From: CAWAND01 sp963807065
Lineage (GTDB): Bacteria; Chloroflexota; Anaerolineae; Anaerolineales; E44-bin32
DNA length: 64,000 bases
Direction: 5' to 3'
Assembly (NCBI GenBank): GCA_963807065.1
Contig: CAWDZQ010000003.1
Coordinates: forward strand, 1,550,001-1,614,000
The position numbers were made by a program, and so were the translations under genes. Shown in pieces: positions 48,942 to 58,608 of the stretch. The notes beneath the pieces were generated by a model. It saw nothing but the letters and a program-made list of their open reading frames with translations. It was not told where the DNA came from and made no database searches. Every line of letters starts with the position of its first letter. Position 1 is the first letter of the stretch.

Positions 48942-49877
48942 GTGATCGAACGTCTGCTGACTCTTCCCGTTCTAATGGGCGTTCTGACTTCAGGAATAAG
49001 TCTGGCAACCCCATACTTGTATGCTGCAACAGGTGAAGTCTTTGGCCAGGTCAGCGGTGTGTTAAATCTCGGTGTCGAAGGCATCATGTTGATGGGAGCG
49101 TACTCGGGATTCTATGTAACATTCATCACGGGCGACCCCTGGCTTGGGCTGATTGCGGCGATCGCGGTAGGAGCGTCGATGGGGTTGCTTATGGCATTTG
49201 TTAGTGTGACTCTTCATGCTCAACAAGGCGTTACCGGGATCGGACTCTACATATTTGGCGGGGGCATGAGTGCTCTCTTGTTCGACAAAACGTTGGGGAC
49301 GGTTCAGAGTGTTCAAGGCTTTTCCAACTTTCCTCTCCCTCTCTTGTCAGAGATTCCTGTCGCCGGAAAGATCCTGTTCAATCACAATGTGCTCACTTAT
49401 GGTGCGTTCCTGTCAGTCCTCGTTGCATGGTTCGTTCTGCAGAAGACGACATGGGGCCTCGCAATCAAGACTGTCGGGCAGAATCCGTCGGCAGCAGACT
49501 CTCTCGGGATCAATGTTGCGAGGGTCCGATATATCACAGTGACACTCGGGGGTGCCTTCTCTGGAGTAGCTGGGGCATCTCTGTCTATCGCGTTGCTCAA
49601 TGTTTTTCAGCAGAACATGACGGCCGGGATGGGTTTCATCGCGGTTGCATTGGTGTATTTCGGGGGTTGGCGTCCTGCGGGCGTGCTTGTTGGCTCTTTG
49701 CTATTCAGTATGGTTAATGCCCTCCAGAACTGGATTCAGGTCCTGGGGGTAGATGTGCCATCTGAATTTGCTGTCATGATGCCATACGTCCTGACCATCT
49801 TAATACTTGTCTTCGCGGTTAGAAAGGTTGACTTTCCTAAGGCCTTAACAAAACCTTTCGAGAGAGGTCATGCTTGA
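48942..49877 (+). CDS. BMP-type ABC permease 2 (nucleoside/YufQ-like)
   Basis: About 311 residues from a GTG preceded by AGAGGA. RLLTLPVLMGVLTSGISLATPYLYAATGEVFGQVSGVLNLGVEGIMLMGAYSGF is split by eye at the GEVFGQ loop typical of this family. WGLAIKTVGQNPSAADSLGINVARVR is the ATPase-contact loop. It partners permease 1. As the sequence stands, permease 1 and 2 share one uninterrupted frame, so a fused 694-residue product is possible. Confidence 0.83.
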   Translation: MIERLLTLPVLMGVLTSGISLATPYLYAATGEVFGQVSGVLNLGVEGIMLMGAYSGFYVTFITGDPWLGLIAAIAVGASMGLLMAFVSVTLHAQQGVTGIGLYIFGGGMSALLFDKTLGTVQSVQGFSNFPLPLLSEIPVAGKILFNHNVLTYGAFLSVLVAWFVLQKTTWGLAIKTVGQNPSAADSLGINVARVRYITVTLGGAFSGVAGASLSIALLNVFQQNMTAGMGFIAVALVYFGGWRPAGVLVGSLLFSMVNALQNWIQVLGVDVPSEFAVMMPYVLTILILVFAVRKVDFPKALTKPFERGHA

Positions 49878-49974
49878 CAGCCAACGAGGCGGAAGGAGAC
49901 TAACACATCGTCTATTGCCAAACAGCAATTCCTATGCATCCACACGCGCACCCCATCCTAGGAGGATCTTCTCA

Positions 49975-51062
49975 ATGAGCAAGATACGTGTTCCTGCTTC
50001 CCTGATATTCGTTGTCGCGCTATTGCTAGGCGCATGTGCCACTGCAACGCCTCAAGCATCCCCGGAGGCGACGAATGTGCCCCCCACATCCGCTGCCAGC
50101 GAAGCGATGCCCACAAAGCCACCCGCTCCGGCTGCCACTCCTGCCCCCGCGTTTAAGGTTGCAGTAATCCTGCCCAGCACTATTAATGACTTCGCATTCA
50201 GCGAGGGCATGTATGATGGGCTGATCTCCATTCAGAAGGAGATGGGAGAGGACACATTTAGATCGCGTATTCAGAGAATATGTTTGTTGTTGACGATGCC
50301 TCCGCCGCCATGCGTGATTATGCTTCCAAAGGATACAACTTGGTAATCGCCCACGGCTCTCAATACGGAAATGGGCTACCGGATATTGCAAAAGACTTCC
50401 CATCCACTTCCTTCGCTTGGGGCACAGCAGCAGACACCTTCTCAGACCAGGGGATAGACAACGTCTTTGCCTACACTGTGAGTTCGGAGCAAGGCGGCTA
50501 CGTCAATGGTCTCATGGCTGGCATGCTTACAAAGAGCGGCAACATCGGAATTGTTGGGCCGTTCATGTCGGGCAACAATCAGCTATATATTGCGGGGTTC
50601 GAAGCTGGTGTGAAGGCCACGAATGCGAGTGCAACTGTCAATGTCAGCCTGACTGGATCGTACAGCGATGTGACCAAGGCTTCTCAAGCAGCCACTACTT
50701 TGGTCGAGGCTGGGGTGGATGTTCTCAGCGGGACTTCCCAGAGTGTTACTGGAGCGATTGGAGTTGCAAAGAACAAGGGTCTTCCATGGTTCAGTGACAG
50801 CTTCGACCAGTCGTCGCTGGCTCCCGACACCATTGTTGCGAGCCAAGCATACAACTGGGCCATCATGGTGAGACAGATGGTCGAATTGGTCCAATCAGGC
50901 ACACTCGGGGGTCAGGTGTTGAATTTGGACCTTTCGAACGGCGGCATCACGATTGCGTTCAATCCCGACTACCAATTGCCCGCTGATGTCAGGTCAGCTG
51001 CGGACAGCGCAATCCAGGCCATCTCCGATGGGTCTCTGAAGGTCCCAGTAACGGAGCAGTAG
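49975..51062 (+). pseudogene. BMP-family substrate-binding lipoprotein, one frameshift
   Basis: AGGAGG before ATG 49975. Lipoprotein signal MSKIRVPASLIFVVALLLGAC and Ala/Pro/Thr linker, then FKVAVILPSTINDFAFSEGMYDGL, typical of BMP/Med nucleoside receptors. A frame change near 50262 continues IAYSENMFVVDDASAAMRDYASKGYNLVIAHGSQYG, SFAWGTAADTFSDQGIDNVFAY, SSEQGGYVNGLMAGMLTKSG and GVDVLSGTSQSVTGAIGVAKNKG. The binding protein selects the substrate (purine nucleosides in known members) for permeases 1 and 2. Confidence 0.83.
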
Positions 51063-51136
51063 GTTTCCCTCAGTCACGATGAGAAGGAGTGGGAGGCTGG
51101 GCGGCAATGCCCAGCCTCCCACTAGAAACGACGAGC

Positions 51137-52683
51137 ATGTCAGATTTAAGATCAGCGCGCCATTTCAGCCATATCGAGCTTCGTGGGATAACAATGCGTT
51201 TCCCGGGGGTCGTCGCAAACGACTGCATCGATTTCAACGTTTCGGCTGGTGAAGTGCATGCACTTCTCGGTGAAAATGGGGCGGGCAAGACCACTCTCAT
51301 GAGGATCCTCTATGGGCTCTACAGAGCTGATGAGGGGGATATCCTTGTCGATGGAACCCCAGTTGTCCTGAATTCTCCGATTGATGCAATCCACCTTGGC
51401 ATCGGAATGGTCCATCAACATTTCATGCTTGTGCCGACGCTTACTGTTGCGGCGAATGTTGCAATTGGTTTGCCCTCCAAAGAAGGGGATACTCCTTGAT
51501 CTTGAGACTGTCAGAGGGCGCGATCGCTTCACTCTCCGAAGGTTATGGTCTGAGAGTTGACCCAGACGCCTATGTATGGCAGCTTTCTGTGGGAGAACAG
51601 CAGAGAGTCGAGGTGCTCAAGGCTTTGTATCGGGGGGCGCAACTTCTCATTCTTGACGAGCCAACTGCTGTATTAGCCCCCCAAGAAGTAGATGACTTAT
51701 TCGTCACGTTGGAACAGATGAAGAACGACGGCCATGCCATTATCTTCATTAGTCACAAGCTGAATGAAGTCCTTGCGGTCAGTGATCGAGTAACAGTTCT
51801 TCGAGATGGTCATGTGGTTGACACAGTGAGAACATCCCAAACTGATGCAGACCACCTTGCACAATTAATGGTTGGGAGAAAACTTGTTCGCCACAAGAGG
51901 GAGATGAGGCGTCCGAGCGGTCATCCACGCTTGGAGATTAAGGACTTATGGTCACAGGGGGACAGGGGGTTTCCGACAGTTTGTGGTGTGAACCTATCGG
52001 TAGATGAAGGCGAGATTGTGGGGATCGCAGGGGGTTCGGGCAACGGTCAAGCAGAGCTTGCAGAGACTGTCGCCGGATTGCGAGAACCACTTCGAGGACA
52101 GATTGTATTCAACAATGAAGATGCGACGGGATGGTCGCAGGACGCCTGATTGAGCATGGCCTTTCTTATATCCCTGAGGAGAGGATGAAAGACGGAGTGA
52201 TTGAGGAAATGAGCGTCGAGGAGAACTTGATTTTGGAGAGCTACAATCGGCATCCATTTTCAAATGGCCCGTTCCTTGATTTCGGTGAAATTGCGAAGCT
52301 ATGCGATCAATTGATTGGCGAATTCGAAATCAGAACACCCTCACGGGATTTCAGCTTTGGCAACTCTGTCTGGTGGGAATATTCAGAAGCTAGTCCTTGC
52401 TCGAGCTAGTTTCTCAAACCCTTTGGTCCTGATTGCAAGTCAGCCAACCAGGGGGGTTGACATTGGCAGCACAGAGTACATCCATGACAGGCTCTTAGCT
52501 CAGAGCAATAGCGGAACGGCAATTCTCCTTATCTCTGAGGACCTCGATGAGATAAGGATTCTATGCGACAGAATTGCCGTGATCTATGAGGGAAGAATCA
52601 TGGGCGTTGCTAGAAATGAGGACCTAAGTATCGATCAAATCGGATTGATGATGGCAGGGGTCCCTCTGGACATAGCGGGTTAG
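51137..52683 (+). pseudogene. BMP-type ABC transporter ATPase (tandem domains), frameshifted
   Basis: Two ATPase domains as in YufO/RbsA. Domain 1: GENGAGKTTLMRILYG, GIGMVHQHFMLVPTLTVAANV, a break near 51490, WQLSVGEQQRVEVLKALYRGAQLLILDEPTAVL, IIFISHKLNEV. Domain 2: GIAGGSGNGQAELAETVAGL, a break near 52125, LSYIPEERMKDGVIEEMSVEENL, a break near 52360, ATLSGGNIQKLVLARA, PTRGVDIGSTEYIH. At least three frame changes. It would energise permeases 1 and 2. Confidence 0.82.
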
Positions 52684-52911
52684 GTTGCTGGTCCGGCGCG
52701 AAAAGAAGTACGTTACGGACTTGTCCACCGGTATGAACCACTATGATGGTTCGGATCAATACACGCCTATCTCATGCTGTGCGGGGATGATAAATGCTGT
52801 TGACGGCGCGTGCCGACATTGCCATCAGGTTTCATGACGCGTCGCGGAGTTTTCATCCCGACAATGCCTTCGGTCCTCCAAACTTCTCACTGATACCGAA
52901 AGGTTGTTGAT

Positions 52912-54332
52912 GTGGCCGATTTCTGGATTACCGGTGGAACAATAGTGACAATGGACAAAGCGAGGAGGATTTTCCGGGAGGGGCAATTCACATCATTGGT
53001 GACAGAATAGGGGCGGTATTCGCGAAATCTGAAATCCCTCAACACATCAGTAGTGACGTCATTGACGCATTCGGGAGGTTGGTGCTACCTGGTTTTGTGA
53101 ACACGCACACTCATGCAGATTGTGTGTTGTTAAGGGGTGGGATTTCTCAAGATCGCTCTCTGTTTGACTGGCTTTCCAACGTACTAGACCCTGCACGATT
53201 CGCCTACACCGAAGATAACATCAGGCTTTCTGTAACCCTCTTTTGTCAAGAGGCATTGTTATCCGGAATCACAACGGTTGTGGACAACGCTGGATATTTC
53301 AATGAGTGGAATCATGCTGTGGCTCTGGAGACTTTCGCCAGAGAAGGGCTCAGAGTTTTCTATGGCCCAATGTTCTTAGACCGTATCCCGATCCCCAATC
53401 AAAGAGCGGTGTCCGGATCTAGCGAAAGGTCTAGGTCCCTTCCAAAGATAGAGGAGACTCAGGAGGCATTTTCCAGGATTGAAACCCTCTTCTCGAAATT
53501 CCATTCGACGTCTGCCGGTAGGATACGGCTTTGCGTGGCTCCTCGCTTGGGCAGGGCAATGTCCGAAGCTGGCTTGCGCAGAGCGGCAGAAATGGCTGAG
53601 GTATATGACACATTCACGACCACACATTGTGCCGAAACTCGAGAGGAATCTGAAGGTTCCGCGTCATCAACCGTCGAGTATCTTCATCAAAGTGGATACC
53701 TCGGCCCCCGTACTGTTCTTGCCCACTGTGTTTGGGCGAACGCATCCGATATCGAGAAGATATCCGATTCAGGAGCAGCGGTCGCCCACAATCCCAGCAC
53801 TAACCTGTTCTTGGGTTCGGGGATTGCTCCGATCAGTGAGATGCTGGATGCGGGAATAATGGTTGGGTTGGGAACAGATAACCCAAATGCGAACAATTTG
53901 GTGAACATGCTCACAGAAATGAGAGCTGCTGCCCTTCTTCAAAAGGCTCGGTACCTTGACGCGGCTGCAGTCACTTCTGAAGAAGCTTTGGAAATGGCGA
54001 CTATCATCGGGGCAAAGGTACTGGGAATGGACAACGAACTAGGGTCTCTTGAAGCAGGTAAGAAAGCAGACATTGTGACGCTAGACATCAATCAGCGGAG
54101 TTTCTTCCCAAGTCACCACTATCCTGCGGCAATTGTATATCAAAGCACAGGACGGGACATCGATACGGTTATTGTGGATGGAAATCGACTGGTAGCCAAT
54201 GGAACGATAGTTCGGAGTCACAAAGGGTACCTGAATGAACTTGGTTCCAGGGCGATTGAGAGTTCCTTAGAGCTGTTGGGGAGGGCCAAATCTCTAACGA
54301 TCGAGCCAATTCCTGGCGGAGCCGATTTTTGA
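52912..54332 (+). pseudogene. Amidohydrolase-superfamily deaminase/chlorohydrolase-like (SsnA/TrzN type), one frameshift
   Basis: A GTG or ATG near 52911 opens ADFWITGGTIVTMDKARRIFREG; a shift near 52985 gives AIHIIGDRIGAVFA, and the rest is intact. Metal-site residues: VLPGFVNTHTHAD (HxH), TTTHCAETREESE (His), TVLAHCVWANASDIE (His) and VGLGTDNPNANN (Asp). The C-terminal LGSLEAGKKADIVTLDI is standard. Members deaminate or dechlorinate N-heterocycles (guanine, cytosine, creatinine, s-triazines). It lies 230 bases after the BMP transporter and is a good candidate for the first ring-acting enzyme of module 2. Confidence 0.83.
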
Positions 54333-54477
54333 AGGAAGCGATTCATTCGAGGCAGGTCTTTACTTTGTCAGTACTTTGGGACCTACGCCCTCTTCTCTAT
54401 GCATCAGTCCTGATTGACGCTCCGTTTCGTGTTCCAATTGCGATATGACATTAACTGGGAAGGAAGAAGGTAAATAG

Positions 54478-55845
54478 ATGTCTCGAGCTAAATGGCCACA
54501 AATTCAATACTCTGGGCTCAGAGGTTTCTTAGATCACTTGGAGAGCAATGGTATGTTGGCGCGAGTGATTCGCCCTGTGGACCGGAAATTCGAAATCGCC
54601 GCGGGTATAAGGAAAGTGTCAGATGACAATGGGCCAGCCGTTCTTTTCGAGAATGTGAAGGGCTTCGAAATTCCAGTGGTTGGCGGCGTTTTCGCAACTC
54701 GGCGTCTCTCGATGCTGGCTATGGGAGTAGATACATATAGCGAGGCAGTTAGCCGCTTTGGCCATGGGGTCAGTAATCCGATCCAACCTGTCCATGTCAA
54801 GTCCGCACCTTGTCAGCAGGTGGTTCTGAAGAATGCAGACATAGATCTGACGAGGCTACCTAATCCAATTTACAGCGAAGGGGACTCCGCTCCATACATA
54901 TCGTCTGGAGCTATTTTGACCAGAGATCCAGAAAGTGGAGTCGGAAACGTCGGAATTTACCGACTTGAGATAAAGGGTCCCAACACGATATGTCTAGAGG
55001 CTCCGGAATATCAACATGTCAATGTTGCTCGACTAAGAGCTGAAACTCTCGGGAGAGGTTTGGAGATTGCAATCGCAATCGGCGCCGATCCCCTGATTTA
55101 CTATGCCTCGCAAGCGAAAGTAGGGTATGAAGTCGATGAGCTGGGTATTGCCGGAGGAATTCGTGGAGAGCCGATTGAGGTTACCAAAGGCGTTTCTGTG
55201 GATCTGGACATCCCTGCTTCAAGTGAGATCGTTGTGGAGGGGAGATTCATTCCAAGTAAGAAGCTAATGGAAGGGCCATTTGGCGAGTTTACTGGGTACC
55301 AGACAGCATCAAGGCCAGAACCCGTCATAGAAGTCACCGCAATCACGCACAGACAACATCCGATATACCAAGCGATCCTAACAGGTGCTCCAACGACGGA
55401 AAACCACGTGCTTAAGACCTTCGGATACGATTGGAGTCTCTATGAGTTCCTGAAGAAGCAATTCCCCGAGGTGACCGCGGCCACTGTTCCGACTGCAGGA
55501 GGAGTGCAGTACTTGTCGGTTGTTGCCTTGGATCAGACACACAAAGGACAGGCGAAGAAGATCATGCTCGCTACTTTGGCAAGTCCGATCCGCACTAAGC
55601 TAGCGATAATCGTGGACAGTGATATTGATATCTACGACCTTGAGAAGGTGATGTGGGCAGTGTCCACCCATTCCCAACCAGGCGAAGACGTAGTCATAAT
55701 CCCAAAGGTAGCCGGATCTCGAATCGATCCTTCCTCCATTGAGCCCGGAATTGTTGATTTGATGGGAATAGACGCAACACGGCCTTTTGGAAGAGAATTT
55801 CCTCCGAAGGTGGTCAACCCCGGATCGGAGACATTCGAATTCTAA
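54478..55845 (+). CDS. UbiD-family (prenylated-FMN) decarboxylase
   Basis: 455 residues, intact, AAGGTAA upstream of the ATG. Family stretches: GPAVLFENVKGFEIPVVGGVFATRR, NPIYSEGDSAPYISSGAILTRDPESGVGNVGIYRL, EGPFGEFTGYQTASRPEPVIEVTAITHR and LAIIVDSDIDIYDLEKVMWAV with the acidic residues of the active site. These enzymes reversibly decarboxylate aromatic, heteroaromatic or alkenoic acids and need prenylated FMN made by UbiX, which is not in the window. It ends the array next to an IS remnant. Confidence 0.9.
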   Translation: MSRAKWPQIQYSGLRGFLDHLESNGMLARVIRPVDRKFEIAAGIRKVSDDNGPAVLFENVKGFEIPVVGGVFATRRLSMLAMGVDTYSEAVSRFGHGVSNPIQPVHVKSAPCQQVVLKNADIDLTRLPNPIYSEGDSAPYISSGAILTRDPESGVGNVGIYRLEIKGPNTICLEAPEYQHVNVARLRAETLGRGLEIAIAIGADPLIYYASQAKVGYEVDELGIAGGIRGEPIEVTKGVSVDLDIPASSEIVVEGRFIPSKKLMEGPFGEFTGYQTASRPEPVIEVTAITHRQHPIYQAILTGAPTTENHVLKTFGYDWSLYEFLKKQFPEVTAATVPTAGGVQYLSVVALDQTHKGQAKKIMLATLASPIRTKLAIIVDSDIDIYDLEKVMWAVSTHSQPGEDVVIIPKVAGSRIDPSSIEPGIVDLMGIDATRPFGREFPPKVVNPGSETFEF

Positions 55846-55871
55846 GACTTGACTGTACTGTGGGCATGACC

Positions 55872-55999
55872 TGCCCCCACAATTTTGGTCCACAGTCTAA
55901 GTTAAACTCACCTGCTCCAGGGGTTCGGTTATGGCAATCCAGGCTGATGGAGCTGGTGGCTTGTAACCCAATGAGCTGTGCGGTCTGATGTGATTGCGG
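55872..55999 (-). mobile_element. IS3-family remnant (3' end with inverted repeat)
   Basis: On the minus strand the sequence ends with NHIRPHSSLGYKPPAPSAW-like coding followed by TGAGTTTAACTTAGACTGTGG and the terminal TGGGGGCA. This is the right end of a relative of the element at 31.7-33.0 kb. Only about 128 bases remain. Confidence 0.75.
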
Positions 56000-56029
56000 A
56001 ATGCTCATCGCGATCGTAAGCCAAGGGTT

Positions 56030-56335
56030 CTGCGGACCCTTGCCCCAGACTCCGTCTGGCGACGGTTACCAGGGAGTTCGGCTTGCCGCAGTACCGAGTC
56101 CAGAGATACAGGCCCATAACCCCCGGATCTGAGGTCCGATATCCTATCCTCAGGGCCTTAGATAGAAAAAAGCGCCCAAACGGGCGCTTTCTTGTTCAGT
56201 AGCGGGGCTGGGATTCGAACCCAGGACCTTCAGGTTATGAGTTCAAATCCTACCGGGTGGGCCTAAGATCGTCAGGCCGGCGTTCTAAGGGTGGCCTTGA
56301 GATCTTCGTTGGTCGGAAGCCTCAACGCTTATCCT
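56030..56335 (-). repeat. tRNA-Met 3'-half repeat, copy 3 (putative att site)
   Basis: Bases 56241-56200 (minus) repeat the tRNA-Met CAT 3' half with intact T arm and acceptor CCCCGCT. It is followed by the terminator hairpin AAAGCGCCC-AAAC-GGGCGCTTT (56169-56190). The distal segment (56036-56160) matches copy 2, and the segment beyond the anticodon loop (56255-56335) matches copies 1 and 2. Both sides are bordered by IS remnants. Confidence 0.75.
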
Positions 56336-56360
56336 AGCTTCTCAATTCATAATTCTACCC

Positions 56361-56862
56361 GGGCCAAACCGTGGGTCAAGCCTGCAAAACCCTGGGCCTT
56401 AGCGATCAAACATACTATCGGGGAGAAAAGAACACGGTGGGATGCAAACCTCGCAGGTCCACAGGCTCAAGGAACTCGAACGAGAGAATGCAAGGTTGAA
56501 GAAGCTGGTAGCCGATCTCTCGCCGGACAATGGCATCCTGAAGGAAGTTGTCTCGGGAAACCCTGGACCGTCTCCGAGCGCCGGGCGTGCAGGGTTCTTG
56601 CCCCGCCTCGGACCACTCAGCGCAGTACAAGGCATTAAGCCGGGGACGAGGCAGTGCTCACCGAACACATTGTAGAGCTGGCGAGCCAGTATGGCCGCTA
56701 TGGTTATCGCAGGATCAGGGCGCTGCTCAGAGACCGGGGGTGGAGAGTGAATCATAAACGCGTTGAACGGATATGGCGGAAAGAGGGCTTGAAAGTACCT
56801 GCCAACCAGCCCAAACGCTCCAGGGTCTGGTTGAACGATGGCTCCTGCCTGCGCTGCGCCTA
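56361..56862 (+). mobile_element. IS3-family remnant (internal part, both ends lost)
   Basis: Starts inside OrfA (GQTVGQACKTLGLSDQTYYR equivalent, without the 26-base insertion of the full copy). It continues through RLKELERENARLKKLVADLSPDNGILKE, has a deletion, then TEHIVELASQYGRYGYRRIRALLRDRGWRVNHKRVERIWRKEGLKVP. It breaks off at the DDE core near 56862, about 60 bases before the aroH stop. Confidence 0.8.
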
Positions 56863-56924
56863 GCACCACCGGCAAGCGTTCACAACAGGAGGACTGTGCA
56901 CGCAGATCGCGCCGGGCAAGTAAT

Positions 56925-57283
56925 CTAGGCAAGATCAGTACGAAGGACTCGAGCCCCACGCAAGTAGCAATGCACCATCTCGGCTTGCGCCCGGTCGGTC
57001 TCGACGAGGACCATGACCCTCACGCACATCCCCAGGCTCCCGGTCACGTTCATCTCTTGCAGACACATCAATCCTGCCTGCGTCCAGCCAAGCGCGCGAG
57101 CGGCTTCCGCGGGGTAGGCAGCGTCCAGGTCGGGTGAGGCACTGAACACAGCTGAAATGACGTCGTTGCTCGAGAGCGAGTTTGATTGATGAGAGCCTCC
57201 AGCATTTCCGTGGTGGCGTCGCGGATGGCTTCGTGCGTGTTATCCGGGACGGTGATGGCCCCGCGCAGCGACTGAATGGGCAT
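56925..57283 (-). pseudogene. aroH: Chorismate mutase, AroH type, one frameshift
   Basis: About 119 residues. ATG 57283 after AGGGG: MPIQSLRGAITVPDNTHEAI, a frame change near 57175, NDVISAVFSASPDLDAAYPAEAARALGW, QEMNVTGSLGMCVRVMVLVETDR and HCYLRGARVLRTDLA. Active-site residues of the trimeric AroH fold are visible: Arg in LRGAIT, Arg in AEAARALGW, Arg in CVRV, and Tyr and Arg in YLRGA. It converts chorismate to prephenate, feeding the prephenate dehydrogenase encoded at 62.7 kb. Confidence 0.83.
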
Positions 57284-57394
57284 GGGGCGGATCCCCTTTC
57301 TTCTGTCAGATGGGCCCGCTTCCTTGAAAGAGGCGGGATAGTGTATGGCATCGACGGAGTCCGATGCGTTTTGTTCAGAGCCCGGTCAACATCA

Positions 57395-58195
57395 CTATTC
57401 GGCGGCATTAATCGGTTGGCGCGGATAGCTTCCCAGGTTCCGGAGCATGGACGCTGACTGCCCTAACTCGGTCAGGGCGGCAGCCACGGCACCCATAACC
57501 CACAGAGACTGACGGATCATCGGAACCAGATCGCGGGAGACTGTGACAACCCCAACCAAGAGATTGTTGCGGCCCCCGAGATACTTGGTCCCCGAGTGCA
57601 GAACCAGATCCACCCCGAACGACAGAGGTCGCACATTGACGGGACTGGCAAAGGTGGCATCAATAAGGGTCTTGACCTGGTGACGTTTGGCCAGCCGTGA
57701 AAACGCATGTAGGTCGAGCAGACGCAGATAGGGCTTGGTAGGCAACTCAGAGAGGATCAGTTTCGTTTCAGGACGAAGGGCGTTTTCGAGCGCCCTAAGG
57801 TCGGAGGGCGGCACGACCGAACTGGCGATGTTCAATCGCGCCAGAAAACTTTCGCAGAAGTGTCGCGTACTGCGATAGCTATCCTGAGTCACGATCAGAT
57901 GGTCCTCACTCCGAAGCAGGGCCAGAACCGAGGTCGTCATGGCCGCCATCCCCGACGAAAACAGTGCTGCCTCGTCGCCAGCGTCGAGTTCGGCCAGTTT
58001 ACTCTCGACCTGCGCAACGGTCGGATTGCCATAGCGCCTATACTCCGTCCGGCCGTCGGCCAATCCCCACATGCGGGCATCCATGAACTGCCGCAGATCG
58101 GCGGTGTCCTTGAAAGTGTAGGCCGCAATTTGCATCAGCTGCAGCGCCAGAGCATGCTGACTGAACGGGCGCACTTCTCCGCCGTGGACAGCCAT
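57395..58195 (-). CDS. Cystathionine-gamma-synthase/O-acetylhomoserine-sulfhydrylase-like PLP enzyme, C-terminally short
   Basis: About 266 residues of the Cys/Met-metabolism PLP family, normally about 380-400. Present: GRTEYRRYGNPTVAQVESKLAELDAGDEAALFSSGMAAMTT, QDSYRSTRHFCESF and FGVDLVLHSGTKYLGGRNNLLVGVV with the PLP lysine. After residue ~240 the sequence leaves the family pattern and ends INAAE, so the C-terminal domain is missing. ATG 58195 was chosen over the TTG two codons upstream; neither has a strong ribosome binding site. A SAM-I riboswitch and terminator lie upstream, so it belongs to methionine biosynthesis. Probably inactive as it stands. Confidence 0.8.
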   Translation of the reverse strand: MAVHGGEVRPFSQHALALQLMQIAAYTFKDTADLRQFMDARMWGLADGRTEYRRYGNPTVAQVESKLAELDAGDEAALFSSGMAAMTTSVLALLRSEDHLIVTQDSYRSTRHFCESFLARLNIASSVVPPSDLRALENALRPETKLILSELPTKPYLRLLDLHAFSRLAKRHQVKTLIDATFASPVNVRPLSFGVDLVLHSGTKYLGGRNNLLVGVVTVSRDLVPMIRQSLWVMGAVAAALTELGQSASMLRNLGSYPRQPINAAE

Positions 58196-58295
58196 TGTCA
58201 AGTCGCCCTTGGATGATTTGTCTCCCGGGAGTGGGCCATCGCGGTCTTCCAGCTGGAGTTTTTGTCCCTCACCCAGAGAAGGTCACAAGCCGACA

Positions 58296-58337
58296 GAAAA
58301 AACAAGGAAACCTCACCGAAAGAGAAGAGAGGTTTCC
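58296..58337 (-). terminator. Expression-platform terminator of the SAM riboswitch
   Basis: On the minus strand GGAAACCTC ... GAGGTTTCC (stem 9 bp) is followed by TTGTTTTTT. It lies directly after the aptamer and about 100 bases before the start codon, as expected for transcriptional attenuation when SAM is bound. Confidence 0.85.
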
Positions 58338-58456
58338 AGCCATATTTCATCTTCCAGCTTCCGCTGCCGGAATTGGCACCACACCGGGCTGGTCACCTGG
58401 TAGGTTGCCGAGGCATCAACGGGCCGGTCCCTCCGCCTCTCTGGATTAGGGCATAT
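58338..58456 (-). ncRNA. SAM-I riboswitch (S-box aptamer)
   Basis: Minus strand: ATCCAGAGAGGCGGAGGGAC, CGGCCCGTTGATGCCTCGGC, AACCTACCAGG, then GGTGTGGTGCCAATTCC, GGCAGCGGAAGCTGGAAGATG. The invariant blocks AGAGNGGNGGAGGGA, GGCCC, GCCNCGGCAACC, GGTGCCAATTCC and AGATGA are all present in order. Binding of SAM favours the terminator at 58296-58337 and turns off the downstream methionine-pathway gene. Confidence 0.93.
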
Positions 58457-58478
58457 CGACGATCGAGTATTGAGTGAC

Positions 58479-58508
58479 ACATTAGCACATGGCTATCTAC
58501 CGAGTCAA
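58479..58508 (-). promoter_or_regulatory. Promoter of the SAM-riboswitch transcript
   Basis: Minus strand TTGACT (58508-58503), 18-base spacer, TAATGT (58484-58479). Predicted start near 58471, 15-20 bases before the aptamer. Confidence 0.6.
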
Positions 58509-58608
58509 GTCGTATCCGGTCTTCCTGCCCGATGGATGGACTGGGGGTTGACGAGCCGGAGTCGTTCTGCTTCGCAGTTCGACAGTCTAGATCTGATCAA
58601 GGTGCACG

